Shown: positions 17,884 through 28,034 of the stretch, piece after piece
Position numbering within the stretch: the first letter of the stretch is position 1
How the letters are laid out: each line of letters starts with the position of its first letter
Assembly: GCA_900467685.1 (NCBI GenBank)
Contig: UBQX01000024.1
Span: 41,967-105,966, forward strand
DNA from: Hyphomicrobiales bacterium
Lineage (GTDB): Bacteria > Pseudomonadota > Alphaproteobacteria > Rhizobiales > Rhizobiaceae
Length of the DNA: 64,000 nucleotides
Direction: 5' to 3'
Notes under the pieces: model-generated
The model's input: only the letters and a program-made list of their open reading frames with translations
The model's database searches: none
Told to the model about the DNA's origin: nothing
Position numbers and translations under genes: made by a program

Positions 17884-18324
17884 TCACCAGGATCCGGTGT
17901 TCTTCATGGACACCCAGGGCTCCTGCGGTGCCAAACTTTTGCCTTTTTGCAGAATCTCGAAGGAGATGTTGTCGGGCGAGCGGATGAAGGCCATGTGGCC
18001 GTCGCGCGGCGGGCGGTTGATGGTCACGCCATGCTTCTCGGCATTTGCGCAGAAGGCATAGATGTCGTCGACTTCATAGGCGAGGTGGCCGAAGTTGCGA
18101 CCGCCGGTATAGGCTTCCGGGTCCCAGTTGTAGGTCAACTCGAGGCAGGGTGCGCCCGTTTCGGCGGCATTGGCCCTGTCTTCCTTCGCGGCAAGGAACA
18201 CCAGCGTGAAGCGGCCGGCTTCATTCTCGATGCGTCTGGTCTCCTCAAAACCCATGACATCCCGGTAAAATGCCAGCGATGCGTCAAGATCGGTCACGCG
18301 GACCATGGTGTGTAGATAGCGCAT
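17884..18324 (-). CDS. gloA: Lactoylglutathione lyase (glyoxalase I)
   Basis: A 146-residue VOC enzyme that converts the hemithioacetal of methylglyoxal and glutathione to S-lactoylglutathione. MRYLHTMVRVTDLDASLAFYRDVMGF carries the first metal-ligand His; ELTYNWDPEAY, GHLAYEVDDIYAF and SFEILQKG carry the remaining ligand positions (Glu, His, Glu). The ATG at 18324 has AAGGAA upstream and matches the usual GloA N-terminus; the reading frame continues 11 codons further back without support. It ends in a terminator. Confidence 0.93.
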   Translation of the reverse strand: MRYLHTMVRVTDLDASLAFYRDVMGFEETRRIENEAGRFTLVFLAAKEDRANAAETGAPCLELTYNWDPEAYTGGRNFGHLAYEVDDIYAFCANAEKHGVTINRPPRDGHMAFIRSPDNISFEILQKGKSLAPQEPWVSMKNTGSW

Positions 18325-18539
18325 GGGGATTTCCTTCCTTTGGTGGGCGGCACTCATATGCGGTCGTATAAAGCCTGGGGCAAGCCCGCGGTGTCACGAA
18401 TCGAGCTGTGGAAGACGCGAGTCGCTGGGGTTTATTGCAAACTGGCACTTGCACTGAAACCCGAACACATTGTTAATCTTTGTGGCGAGAATCAGTTAAC
18501 CGTGATTGCATGTGACGCGTAAACGAGGGGCAACGGGAA

Positions 18540-19118
18540 ATGGCGGACAGAATATCGACGAAAGATATTTCTACTGTTGACGATGTTTCCGGTGAATCCG
18601 TCGATCTCATTGAAATCACCGGTATCGTGAAGTGGTTTGACGTTGCCAAGGGCTTCGGTTTCATCGTGCCCGACAATGGAATGCAGGACGTTCTGCTGCA
18701 CGTGACATGCCTGCGCCGCGACGGTTACCAGACGATTCTCGAAGGCACGCGCATCGTGGCCCTCATACAGAAGCGCGATCGCGGCTATCAGGCTTTCCGT
18801 ATTCTCTCGATGGACCAGTCGACGGCGGTTCATCCTTCGCAGCTTCCGCCGGTGAAGACGCATGTGCAGGTCACGCCGACGAGCGGGCTGGAGCGTGTTC
18901 TGGTGAAGTGGTTCAACCGCACGAAGGGCTTCGGCTTCCTGACGCGCGGCGAGGGCACCGAGGACATTTTCATCCATATGGAGACGCTGCGCCGCTTCGG
19001 TATGACCGAGCTGCGCCCCGGTCAGACCGTGCTCATCCGGTTCGGTGATGGCGAAAAGGGTTTGATGGCGGCTGAAATTCATCCGGACGTTCCGGCGCCG
19101 CCGGCCCGTTCGCATTGA
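18540..19118 (+). CDS. Double cold-shock-domain protein
   Basis: A 192-residue protein with two cold-shock domains. The first (about 25-90) has GIVKWFDVAKGFGFIVPD and VLLHVTCL; the second (about 120-185) has VLVKWFNRTKGFGFLTRG and IFIHMETL. These are the RNP1 and RNP2 RNA/ssDNA-binding motifs. Most bacterial Csp proteins have only one domain, and the double form is characteristic of alphaproteobacteria. It probably acts as an RNA chaperone, but whether cold induces it is unknown. The gene overlaps the next CDS if that one starts at TTG 19115. Confidence 0.93.
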   Translation: MADRISTKDISTVDDVSGESVDLIEITGIVKWFDVAKGFGFIVPDNGMQDVLLHVTCLRRDGYQTILEGTRIVALIQKRDRGYQAFRILSMDQSTAVHPSQLPPVKTHVQVTPTSGLERVLVKWFNRTKGFGFLTRGEGTEDIFIHMETLRRFGMTELRPGQTVLIRFGDGEKGLMAAEIHPDVPAPPARSH

Positions 19119-19597
19119 AGCGGCTGATGTCCATGATTTCGAAGGTCGCTGGCGCGCTCTTCCTTGCCTTGTTGCTGGCCTTTCCAGCAGCAGCGGAAGG
19201 AATGGCGGTCAGTACGCTGAAAATCACCGGACCAGATGGCAAGACGCATGATTTCAAGGTGGAGGTTGCTGCCTCCGCGCCCAGCCGCGCCACCGGCCTG
19301 ATGAATCGCAAGAAGCTTGCGGCGGGCAGGGGCATGATCTTCGTCTTCCCGCAGCCGAAGGAAGTCATGATGTGGATGAAGGACACCCTCATCCCGCTCG
19401 ACATGTTGTTCATCGATGCGCAGGGCAAGGTCTTCAATATCGCGGAGAACGCCAAGCCGATGGATGAGACGATCATTCCCTCGCGCGGGCTTTCGGCTTA
19501 TGTGCTGGAACTTGCCGGCGGCGAGGCCGCGCGGCTTGATCTCGCACCCGGCGACAAGGTTACCGGCCCGGCACTGGACTTCAAGGCCAAGAACTGA
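19115..19597 (+). CDS. Exported DUF192 family protein
   Basis: A 160-residue protein with a signal peptide (VAGALFLALLLAFPAAAEG) and a DUF192 domain: SRATGLMNRKKLAAGRGMIFVFP, VMMWMKDTLIPLDMLFID and AYVLELAGGEA. DUF192 is a small periplasmic beta-barrel domain of unknown function. The start is either TTG 19115, overlapping the cold-shock gene stop by four bases, or ATG 19127; both leave the signal peptide intact. Translational coupling with the cold-shock gene is likely. Confidence 0.87.
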   Translation: MKRLMSMISKVAGALFLALLLAFPAAAEGMAVSTLKITGPDGKTHDFKVEVAASAPSRATGLMNRKKLAAGRGMIFVFPQPKEVMMWMKDTLIPLDMLFIDAQGKVFNIAENAKPMDETIIPSRGLSAYVLELAGGEAARLDLAPGDKVTGPALDFKAKN

Positions 19598-19816
19598 CGG
19601 CTGAAGAGCCATCGTTTTCGCGCAGCCATGCACCGCGATGCACACCACACAATTCGGCTGTGCGGATTTTCCATATGTTTGGCAGACAAGCGGTCACTGG
19701 CCAGCAAAAGACAAATTGCCTGGCCGATGCTCTGACTTATTGGAGAAAAACGCCCGCATTCCCTTGGCAGGACGATCCGAGATAGCTCGCCGACTGGCGG
19801 GGTGTTTGCGGCGAAA

Positions 19817-19893
<77 letters not shown>

Positions 19894-20005
19894 TCACATT
19901 TGCGTCCCGCTGATACACGCTTGAAATCGTGACCGCAACCGCAAAATTGGACTTTGCAGGTCTGTCTTCACCAACTCATCCCGTCAAAGAAGCGTGGCCG
20001 TGTCT

Positions 20006-21052
20006 TTAGCCGGCAGACGTCAAGCTCACCGTCACGAGGCCTTCGGCGGAATGGCCGAAACGGATGCCCCGCAACTGCATGGCCTTCTTGACCCTTTCGA
20101 CGCTCTCCGGTTTCACGGATGTCACGTCTGCTTCCAGGCGCCGGACGGTCGAGAAGGAGACGTCGGACAGGTCCGCGAGTTCCTGTCCGGAGAGATTGAG
20201 AAGCGCGCGCGCGGCGCGGAAATGACCGGATTTCAGGGAGACCGGGGCCGTTTCCAGTGTTGACGTGTCATCGATCAGCCAGGACAGACCGTGCCACTCC
20301 TTCACATTGCCGCGGGCGTCGAAAATCGGCACGATGCGGCTGAGGAACTTCTGATAGACGCCGTCATGGCGCAGAACGCGTGCGGAAAACTCAATCTTGC
20401 TGCGCGCGGCGATCCCTCGGGCCCAGGCTTTCCGGTAGGTATCGCGGTCATCGGGATGAACGGCCGAAAGCCTGTCCAGATCCACAAGCTGATCGGCGGA
20501 TTGCCCGGTGAAATGCTGCCAACCGCTGACGTCGAGCAATCTGCCATCGGGATCGGTGCGCCAGAACTCACCCCCGGCGATTTCCACCAGCGATTTATTG
20601 ATTGCGTCCAGACGTGTGTTCTCACTGCGAAGCTTTTCAGTTGCTGAGGCTTCCTGAATGACCCCGCATAACATGACCATGGCGCCGCTGCGGTCGAAGA
20701 CCCGTTGCGTCCGGCTTTCAACCCACAGAAGACGGCCATCGGGCCGGATGATCCGGAAACGCCTTTTTGACATCTCGCCGGCCGCTGCCTTCTCGACGAT
20801 CTGATGGTGGGTCAGCCGGTCCTCCGGATGCACCAGTGACTCATACAGTTCCACGCTGGCCGAAACGGTGGCGGGGTCAAGGCCGATCAGCTTGTAGAGG
20901 CCGGCAGACCAGGTGACGTCGCGGGAGTTGAAATCATAGGTCCACACTCCTGCGTCCAGGAGGCTCTCCAACAGGCGGGCGTTGTTGTCCGAAGATTTCG
21001 CGAAGCGTGTCGGCAAAACAGTTGTACTTTCTTGACGATTGTCAATTCTCAC
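20006..21052 (-). CDS. Two-PAS sensor protein with C-terminal XRE-type helix-turn-helix
   Basis: About 348 residues. Two PAS domains (roughly 25-135 and 150-265) have GVWTYDFNSRDVTWSAGLYKL, the PAC-like RRFRIIRPDGRLLWVESR, and a second set ending with FDARGNVKEWHGLSW. The C-terminus (about 275-345) has AARALLNLSGQELADLSDVS and STVRRLEADV, an XRE-like helix-turn-helix. There is no kinase or cyclase domain, so this looks like a one-component sensor-regulator. The start is uncertain: GTG 21052 (used here) or TTG 21103 have no clear ribosome binding site. It is divergent from the soluble chemoreceptor. Confidence 0.8.
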   Translation of the reverse strand: MRIDNRQESTTVLPTRFAKSSDNNARLLESLLDAGVWTYDFNSRDVTWSAGLYKLIGLDPATVSASVELYESLVHPEDRLTHHQIVEKAAAGEMSKRRFRIIRPDGRLLWVESRTQRVFDRSGAMVMLCGVIQEASATEKLRSENTRLDAINKSLVEIAGGEFWRTDPDGRLLDVSGWQHFTGQSADQLVDLDRLSAVHPDDRDTYRKAWARGIAARSKIEFSARVLRHDGVYQKFLSRIVPIFDARGNVKEWHGLSWLIDDTSTLETAPVSLKSGHFRAARALLNLSGQELADLSDVSFSTVRRLEADVTSVKPESVERVKKAMQLRGIRFGHSAEGLVTVSLTSAG

Positions 21053-21224
21053 GAAAATTGAATATTTTCGATGCAGGTTTCCCAGAAATAGCGGCGTGAG
21101 CAAATTTGTAAACGTACAAAATTCCAGGCTCCAGAATTGACCTCTTTTTGTTCATTGTCGGGAAATTGAACCAAAAATGCTCATTCTTAAATGCATGGAT
21201 AAGTTCGGAAATTAATACTTAATA

Positions 21225-21236
21225 ATTCATATGAAT
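21225..21236. promoter_or_regulatory. Palindrome between the PAS regulator and the chemoreceptor
   Basis: ATTCATATGAAT is a perfect 12-base palindrome in the AT-rich intergenic region upstream of both divergent units. It could be an operator, perhaps for the PAS/HTH protein, but there is no second copy and AT-rich palindromes of this size can be chance. Confidence 0.25.
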
Positions 21237-21322
21237 CGTATTTTATATTCATTATCCGCGCAGTGTAACTCTTCATGGTTGTGTTGCGGCGAATAGGGGT
21301 TGCTGACGAGGAGGGGTGCAGC

Positions 21323-21445
21323 ATGGCGAACAAACTATCGAAAATGGTCACTTCCGCTACTCATTCGAGGCGGTTCAGGTGGGCTGTCCTGCCGCTGCCT
21401 GAGGAGCCGCACGGTGCTTCTGGCACGCGGCGCCTCCTCTCATGA
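21323..21445 (+). CDS. Possible small ORF of 40 codons before the chemoreceptor gene
   Basis: ATG to TGA encoding a 40-residue basic peptide that begins MANKLSKMVTSATHSRRF. A strong GAGGAGG lies eight bases before the ATG, better than many genes here. No family is recognised. It may be a real small gene or a leader of the chemoreceptor transcript. Confidence 0.35.
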   Translation: MANKLSKMVTSATHSRRFRWAVLPLPEEPHGASGTRRLLS

Positions 21446-21506
21446 CGTTTGGCTCCGCCTTCGATTTCCCTGATATGTCCCGTAATATGATGAAGGATAA
21501 CCCGAA

Positions 21507-23303
21507 ATGACGCTATCGTTCCTGATGGGTGATAGTCACGCAATCCTGGCGGCCCTGAGCAAGTCTCAGGCCATCATCGAATTCACCCTTGAGGGCAGGA
21601 TTCTGAGTGCGAACGAGAATTTCTGCCGAGCTCTGGGCTATGAGTTCAAGGAGATCGTCGGCCAGCACCATCGCATCTTCGTCGATCCGAGCGAAGCTTC
21701 GTCGCCAACCTATACGGAATTCTGGCGGAGCCTGGCTGCAGGCAAGTTCGATCAGCGGCAATACAAGCGCATCGGAAAAGGGGGGCGGGAGATCTGGATC
21801 GAAGCCTCCTACAATCCGGTTTTCCGGCGCGGCAAACCCTACAAGGTCGTGAAATTTGCGACCGACATCACCGGGAGCAAACTCAGGGCGGCAGAAGACG
21901 CAGGCATGATTGCCGCGTTGTCCAGGGTTCAGGCCGTCATCGAATTTTCGCCCAGCGGTGAAATCCTGACCGCCAACGAGAACTTCCTCGCCGCGCTCGG
22001 CTATTCGCTGGCGGAAATTCAGGGCAAGCACCATTCGATGTTCTGCGATCCGGCTTTCGCAAGGAGCGACGAATACAGCAAATTCTGGCTTAGACTTGCT
22101 GGCGGGGACTTCGTCGCGGACGAGTTCCTGCGTATCGGCAAGGGCGGCAGACGGGTTCATATACAGGCGTCTTACAATCCAATTCTCGACATGAACGGCA
22201 AGGTCTTCAAGGTCGTCAAATTCGCCACGGACGTGACCGCACGCGTCAACAATGTCGATCAGCTCGCCATGGCCTTGCAGGCCCTGTCCGACGGCGACCT
22301 GACGCAGACTGTCTCCACACCCTTCCTTCCGACGCTGGAGAAGCTCCGGACCGATTTCAACGCCACCACGGCAAAGCTGCGTGACACGATCCGTTCGGTT
22401 TCCGAGAATGCCAGCGCCATTGCTGCCGGCGCCCAGGAAATCCGCACCGCGTCCGACGATTTGGCAAGGCGTACCGAGCAACAGGCTGCATCCGTGGAGG
22501 AAACCGCCGCAGCGCTGGAGGAAATCACCACGACAGTGGCGGACTCGAGCCAGCGGGCTCACGAGGCGGGAGAACTCGTGCGCAAGACACGCGAGAATGC
22601 GGAGCATTCGGGCGAGGTCGTCCGCAATGCCGTAGAAGCCATGGGCAAGATCGAGCGCTCGTCCTCGGAAATCTCCAACATCATCGGCGTCATCGACGAG
22701 ATTGCCTTCCAGACCAATCTTCTGGCGCTGAATGCGGGGGTCGAGGCGGCAAGAGCCGGTGACGCCGGGAAAGGCTTTGCGGTCGTTGCACAGGAGGTTC
22801 GCGAGCTTGCGCAGCGTTCCGCCAAGGCGGCCAAGGAAATCAAGGCCCTCATCAACGCATCGAACGACCACGTGAAGAGCGGTGTGAACCTCGTTGACGA
22901 AACCGGCAAGGCGCTGGCCGAGATTGTCGGGCAGGTGCAGCAGGTGAACGCGAATGTGAACGCGATCGTTACCGGCTCCCGGGAGCAATCGACCGGGCTC
23001 AAGGAGATCAATTCGGCTGTCAACGCCATGGACCAGGGTACGCAAAAGAACGCGGCCATGGTCGAGGAGGCAACGGCAGCCTCGCATGGACTGGCTCGCG
23101 AGGCGGAGAGCCTCTTCGCCCTCGTTCGCCAGTTCAAGCTGGAGGGCGGAGATGCCGGCTCACAGCGAGGCGCGTCAGCGCGTCCGGCTGCATCCGGCAC
23201 TGTGCGCTCGACGCCGGCCGCGCCGCGTCAAATGAGGGCGCGCGTGGCTGCTGCTTTCAACGGTAATGCTGCCGTCGCCGGCAGCGACTGGGAAGAGTTC
23301 TGA
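21507..23303 (+). CDS. Soluble methyl-accepting chemotaxis protein with two PAS domains
   Basis: A 598-residue chemoreceptor with no transmembrane segment. Two tandem PAS/PAC units (about 10-120 and 132-245) are nearly parallel in sequence: AIIEFTLEGRILSANENFCRALGY and AVIEFSPSGEILTANENFLAALGY. A HAMP-like stretch follows (ALQALSDGDLTQTV), then the kinase-control hairpin with IGVIDEIAFQTNLLALNAGVEAARAGD. The end DWEEF resembles the CheR-docking pentapeptide NWETF. It probably senses an intracellular redox or energy signal; PAS domains of this type often hold FAD or haem, but no ligand can be assigned. AAGGAT is eight bases upstream of the start. Confidence 0.93.
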   Translation: MTLSFLMGDSHAILAALSKSQAIIEFTLEGRILSANENFCRALGYEFKEIVGQHHRIFVDPSEASSPTYTEFWRSLAAGKFDQRQYKRIGKGGREIWIEASYNPVFRRGKPYKVVKFATDITGSKLRAAEDAGMIAALSRVQAVIEFSPSGEILTANENFLAALGYSLAEIQGKHHSMFCDPAFARSDEYSKFWLRLAGGDFVADEFLRIGKGGRRVHIQASYNPILDMNGKVFKVVKFATDVTARVNNVDQLAMALQALSDGDLTQTVSTPFLPTLEKLRTDFNATTAKLRDTIRSVSENASAIAAGAQEIRTASDDLARRTEQQAASVEETAAALEEITTTVADSSQRAHEAGELVRKTRENAEHSGEVVRNAVEAMGKIERSSSEISNIIGVIDEIAFQTNLLALNAGVEAARAGDAGKGFAVVAQEVRELAQRSAKAAKEIKALINASNDHVKSGVNLVDETGKALAEIVGQVQQVNANVNAIVTGSREQSTGLKEINSAVNAMDQGTQKNAAMVEEATAASHGLAREAESLFALVRQFKLEGGDAGSQRGASARPAASGTVRSTPAAPRQMRARVAAAFNGNAAVAGSDWEEF

Positions 23304-23614
23304 ACTCTGAAGTCAATTCCTCCGCCGCACCGCCGTTACGAATGGCGGCGCGGCGGAGCCTTCGCACCCGATGGCCTGATTTCGGTTGCGCTCCGTGGCC
23401 TCTCCAGCTATGAGCAATTGAGAAACAATTGAGCAAAATCAGCCCGTCTATGGCTTGAAAACGCTGTTGAGAGCATTGTGAGGACCTGTTTCGCGGGCGC
23501 TGATTTTGTGGCAGAAATGATGCGATACCGGATTCGGTGCGCAGGGTTTGTGTCATCCGGTTTCACTTCACGACACTTGGCCGCAAGGCCGGGGTCAAAG
23601 CCAAGAGTTTGAAG
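23304..23614. other. Intergenic region with a strong hairpin
   Basis: A 14-base stem with one mismatch (23321-23334 with 23344-23357, TCCGCCGC...GCGGCGGA) follows the chemoreceptor stop codon by about 17 bases and is probably its terminator, though no T-tract follows. The remaining 250 bases show nothing recognised apart from the leader of the next gene. Confidence 0.5.
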
Positions 23615-23920
23615 ATGTCGGCAAAGATCTATCGTCCCGCAAAAACCGCCATGCAGTCCGGCAAGGCCAAGACCAACCTCTGGGTTCTGGAATTCGATCA
23701 GGCCGCTCCGCGCGTGATCGATCCGCTGATGGGCTATACGGGGTCCGGCGACATGCAGCAGCAGATCAAGCTGAGCTTCGAGACGCGCGAGGCTGCAGAA
23801 GCCTATGCCAAGGCAAACGGCATTGCCTTCCGCGTGATCGAGCCGAAGGAAGCGACCCGCAAGGCCGTGTCCTATTCCGACAATTTCCGCTATTCGCGCA
23901 CCCAGCCCTGGACGCACTGA
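23615..23920 (+). CDS. ETC complex I subunit conserved-region protein (NDUFS4-like)
   Basis: A 101-residue protein beginning MSAKIYRPAKTAMQSGKAKT and containing WVLEFDQAAPRVIDPLMGYTGSGD, FETREAAEAYAKANGI and YSDNFRYSRTQPWTH. This is the ETC_C1_NDUFS4 domain, the bacterial counterpart of the mitochondrial complex I 18-kDa subunit NDUFS4. By family knowledge it is an accessory subunit of NADH:quinone oxidoreductase in alphaproteobacteria. The start at 23615 matches the family N-terminus; the frame opens earlier without a sensible start. Confidence 0.92.
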   Translation: MSAKIYRPAKTAMQSGKAKTNLWVLEFDQAAPRVIDPLMGYTGSGDMQQQIKLSFETREAAEAYAKANGIAFRVIEPKEATRKAVSYSDNFRYSRTQPWTH

Positions 23921-24010
23921 AGGCCGAAACCGGCTTCCACGTCGCGGTGATCTCTGCGGCGCGTGACAGATGACGGGCAGGGCGGCAAAGATGCCCTGAC
24001 CCCTCCCAAC

Positions 24011-24087
24011 GGTCCCTTAGCTCAGCTGGATAGAGCAAGTGCCTTCTAAGCACTAGGTCGCAGGTTCGAGCCCTGCAGGGATCGCCA
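24011..24087 (+). tRNA. tRNA-Arg (anticodon UCU)
   Basis: A 77-base tRNA: acceptor GGTCCCT pairs with AGGGATC (one G-U), the anticodon loop is CTTCTAA, the T-loop is GTTCGAGCC, and CCA is encoded. An AT-rich gene of foreign appearance follows it. Confidence 0.96.
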
Positions 24088-24210
24088 TTTTCAAAATCCT
24101 TGTTTTCTGAAGATTTTCATTCTCTCCGTCGCTCTCATTCGGCTGCATATCCATATTGTTTGCTCTCCTGAATTGTGCAATTTAAAAGAGATATTTTTCT
24201 GGGGTGTATA

Positions 24211-24762
24211 ATGCATACCGATTGGGCGCTGGAAATCGTAAAGCTACTTTTTCAATCGATAACGCCACTTACTGTGGTGGCGTTAGGATGGATCTTCAGT
24301 AAAAGAATTAAAGATATAGAACAGGCGCAGTGGGGGAACCGCAAGCTTACTGAAAAGCGCATCGAAATATATGATCAAGTTTCTCCACTGGCTAACAGGT
24401 TATTTTGCTATTTTTCTTACGTTGGAGACTGGCAAGTTCACACTCCCGCGGCGATCATTTCCACAAAACGTGAATTTGATCATCTTCTCTACGTAAATAG
24501 GTACCTTCTTGAAGAGGAGACCTTTCGAGAGTATCTTAAATTTAGCAATACATTGTTCAAAATGTATAATGGCCCCGGTTTGCAGGCGCGGTTGAAAACA
24601 CATATCAGCTCGAATAACGGCGACAGAAGGAACTCACAAAACTTCCAATGGCAAGTTAGTTTCGATGATTGCTTTGTTAGCGAAGAGGCCGCTGACAAAG
24701 CAGAGGTTTGGGCACGTTACGACGCATTCATGCAGTCGCAACGAAAAGGTATTCGGGCCTGA
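24211..24762 (+). CDS. Uncharacterised membrane-anchored protein, probably acquired
   Basis: A 183-residue protein with one N-terminal transmembrane helix (LFQSITPLTVVALGWIFS) and a soluble alpha-helical part (RKLTEKRIEIYDQVSPLANRL and later FREYLKFSNTLFKMY). I do not recognise a named family. Composition and codon use stand out: many AAA, TTT, ATA and TTA codons in contrast to the GC-rich neighbours. It lies directly downstream of tRNA-Arg, a common integration target, although no integrase or repeated tRNA end is visible. GGGG precedes the ATG by about six bases. A terminator follows, so it is a single-gene unit. Confidence 0.75.
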   Translation: MHTDWALEIVKLLFQSITPLTVVALGWIFSKRIKDIEQAQWGNRKLTEKRIEIYDQVSPLANRLFCYFSYVGDWQVHTPAAIISTKREFDHLLYVNRYLLEEETFREYLKFSNTLFKMYNGPGLQARLKTHISSNNGDRRNSQNFQWQVSFDDCFVSEEAADKAEVWARYDAFMQSQRKGIRA

Positions 24763-24789
24763 CGGAAATTCTTTCCTAAAAAATGAAAG

Positions 24790-24813
24790 AGGCTCCCGAA
24801 TGGGAGCCTTTTC
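24790..24813. terminator. Bidirectional terminator between the acquired gene and aapP
   Basis: AGGCTCCC, loop GAAT, GGGAGCCT followed by TTTCC on the plus strand; on the minus strand the stem is followed by CTTTCATTTTTT. It serves the acquired gene and the end of the aap operon. Confidence 0.8.
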
Positions 24814-24847
24814 CAGATCGGCTGTTTTCCGTTCGGGCCTGCCTGCC

Positions 24848-25615
<768 letters not shown>

Positions 25616-25632
25616 TTGAGTTTCCCTTTTTC

Positions 25633-26787
25633 TTATCGTTTGTGCCCGGTGTCGAGGTGCCGCTCCATGAAGGCGGAGTAGCGCGACATGCCGAAGCAGA
25701 AGAGCCAGAAGATAAAACCTGCAAAGATGAGGCCGGTCAATGGCGTGACGGGTGTGAGCCACGTCGCGTCGCCGAAGCTGGCCTTCACGATGCCGAGCAG
25801 GTCGTACATGTTGATGATGGAAACGAGCGACGTGTCCTTGAACATCCCGATGAAGGTGTTCACGATCCCGGGGATGACCAGCTTGATCGCCTGCGGAAGA
25901 ATGACGAAGGTCATCTTCTGGAAGTAGCTGAGACCAAGCGAATCCGCCCCCTCATACTGGCCCTTCGGAATGGCCTGCAGGCCGCCGCGGATGACTTCCG
26001 CCATATAGGCGGCCGCGAAGATCGACACGCCCACCAGCGCGCGGACGAACTTGTCGATATTCGTTCCCGGCGTCAGGAAGAGCGGCAGCAGAACGCTCGC
26101 CATGAACAGAACCGTGATGAGCGGCACGCCGCGCACCAGTTCGATGAAGGTCACGCAGGCCATCTTGACGATCGGCATCTGCGACCGGCGGCCGAGCGCC
26201 AGCAGGATGCCGATCGGCAGCGAGACGGCAATGCCGATGAAGGACAGGATCAGCGTCACCATCAGACCGCCCCAGAAGGAGGTCTCGACGAAGGGCAGGC
26301 CGAAGACGCCGCCGAGGAGAAGCACGGCAGAGACGATCGGCAGCACGATCAGCAGCAGGATCGCGTTCAGGCCCTTGCGCGGCACCTTGGGGATAAGAAG
26401 CGGAACCAGCGTTGCGACGAAGAGGATGGCCACCGTGATCGGACGCCAGAGCTGGTCACGCGGATAGGAGCCGACCATGAACTGCGTGAACCATGCATTC
26501 ACATAGGCCCAGCAGGCGCCGTGCCAGGTATCGGGCAGGGTGCCACCCTGCGCGACGGTTGCGCAGGCGAGGCGATTCGTGCCGGTCCAGACCGCGTTGA
26601 CGAACAGGAAGTCCACAACGTTGATCAGGAACCAGACGACCACCACAAGCGCGATGAGGGAGATCACCGAGTCGGTGACGGATGCGAACAGGTTCCGCCT
26701 CAGCCAGCCGATAGCGGTGTTGTCGCTTGTCGGCGGTGGCAAAGGTTGCAGGAATGTTTCGCGGAGATAAGCCAGTTTGTCTGCCAT
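25633..26787 (-). CDS. aapM: General L-amino acid ABC transporter permease AapM
   Basis: A 384-residue inner-membrane permease of the HAAT/PAAT type, with several hydrophobic helices and the permease coupling motif [24 protein letters not shown]. The sequence [16 protein letters not shown] is characteristic of amino-acid permeases. It starts one base after the aapQ stop codon, with GGAG eight bases before the ATG, so translation is probably coupled. It forms a heterodimer with AapQ. Confidence 0.97.
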   Translation of the reverse strand: MADKLAYLRETFLQPLPPPTSDNTAIGWLRRNLFASVTDSVISLIALVVVVWFLINVVDFLFVNAVWTGTNRLACATVAQGGTLPDTWHGACWAYVNAWFTQFMVGSYPRDQLWRPITVAILFVATLVPLLIPKVPRKGLNAILLLIVLPIVSAVLLLGGVFGLPFVETSFWGGLMVTLILSFIGIAVSLPIGILLALGRRSQMPIVKMACVTFIELVRGVPLITVLFMASVLLPLFLTPGTNIDKFVRALVGVSIFAAAYMAEVIRGGLQAIPKGQYEGADSLGLSYFQKMTFVILPQAIKLVIPGIVNTFIGMFKDTSLVSIINMYDLLGIVKASFGDATWLTPVTPLTGLIFAGFIFWLFCFGMSRYSAFMERHLDTGHKR

Positions 26788-26788
26788 G

Positions 26789-27982
26789 TCAGCGCTCCAC
26801 CAGGGCCATCTTCGTATTGAACCAGTTCATGAACAGCGAGGTCGCCAGGCTGATCGTGACATAGACACCCATCCAGATCGCGATGATCTCGATCGAGTGG
26901 CCGGACTGGTTGAGGATCGTGCCGCCCACGGCGACGAGATCGGCGAAGCCGATGGCAACAGCCAGCGACGAGTTCTTCGTGAGGTTGAGATATTGCGAGG
27001 TCAGAGGCGGAATGATGATTCTCAGCGCCTGCGGCAGGATGATCAGGCGCGTTGTCAGGCCCGGCCGGATGCCGAGTGCTGCTGCAGCTTCGGACTGGCC
27101 CTTCGACACGCCCTTGATGCCGGCACGCACGATCTCGGCGATGAAGGCGGCGGTGTAGAAGGAGAGCGCCATGTAGAGCGACAGGAATTCAGGACCGACA
27201 ACCGTGCCCCCACGCATGTTGAACTTGCCGAGCACCGGCGGATCGAAGGTGACGGGCGCGCCGATCGCGATGAAGGCCAGCAAAGGCAGGCCAATGATCA
27301 GCAGCAGCGAAACCAGCAGGATCGGCGAGGCCTTGCCCGTCGCCATCTGCTTCTTCAGCGCAATGCGGCGGTAGACCAGCGCGCCGATGATGCCGACGAC
27401 AAGCGCAACCGGCACGATCCAGAAGCGCTCGCCGAAGATCGGCGCCGGCATGAAGATGCCGCGGTTGCTGACGAATACCGAAAGCGGCAGGCTCAACGAC
27501 TCGCGCACGTCGGGCAGCAGCGATAGGACGCCCTTGTACCAGAAGAAGATGACGAGCAGCGGCGGAATGTTGCGGAACACTTCGACATAGACGGTGCAGA
27601 GCTTGGCGATCAGCCAGTTGGATGACAGCCGACCGATGCCGACCAGCAGACCGACGATCGTGGCCGTGATGATCCCGCAGACTGCGATGATGATCGTGTT
27701 GATGAAGCCGACGAGCAGGGCGCGGGTGAAGGGTGAGTCGCTCGAATACGGAATGGCGGATTGCGCGATGTCGAAGCCGGCGCGGCCGTTCAGAAAGCCG
27801 AAGCCGGCCGTCATGTTGGCGCGGGCGAGGTTTTCGGCGACGTTGGACGCCGCATACCAGATCAGCCAGGCAATGATGATGCAGGTCAGGACCTGATAGA
27901 TGATCTGGCGCAAGACCGGATTGTAAAGAATGGAAGATTTGGAACGACCGCCATCGTCCCGCACAGCTGTGCTGGTCGCCAT
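26789..27982 (-). CDS. aapQ: General L-amino acid ABC transporter permease AapQ
   Basis: A 397-residue inner-membrane permease, the partner of AapM. It has an N-terminal cytoplasmic segment, then alternating hydrophobic helices. The coupling loop [24 protein letters not shown] and [16 protein letters not shown] are typical of the family. GGGG precedes the ATG. A hairpin lies upstream, between it and aapJ, and probably limits read-through so that the binding protein is made in excess. Confidence 0.97.
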   Translation of the reverse strand: MATSTAVRDDGGRSKSSILYNPVLRQIIYQVLTCIIIAWLIWYAASNVAENLARANMTAGFGFLNGRAGFDIAQSAIPYSSDSPFTRALLVGFINTIIIAVCGIITATIVGLLVGIGRLSSNWLIAKLCTVYVEVFRNIPPLLVIFFWYKGVLSLLPDVRESLSLPLSVFVSNRGIFMPAPIFGERFWIVPVALVVGIIGALVYRRIALKKQMATGKASPILLVSLLLIIGLPLLAFIAIGAPVTFDPPVLGKFNMRGGTVVGPEFLSLYMALSFYTAAFIAEIVRAGIKGVSKGQSEAAAALGIRPGLTTRLIILPQALRIIIPPLTSQYLNLTKNSSLAVAIGFADLVAVGGTILNQSGHSIEIIAIWMGVYVTISLATSLFMNWFNTKMALVER

Positions 27983-28034
27983 GTTTTTCCCCTGTTCCGC
28001 GGCCCTTTTATCCGGGCTTGTTTTAGTCGGAAGA

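Noticed and set aside
24011..24813. Complete genomic island at tRNA-Arg
   Set aside because: Only one atypical gene is present, with no integrase and no duplicated tRNA end, so at most it is a remnant.
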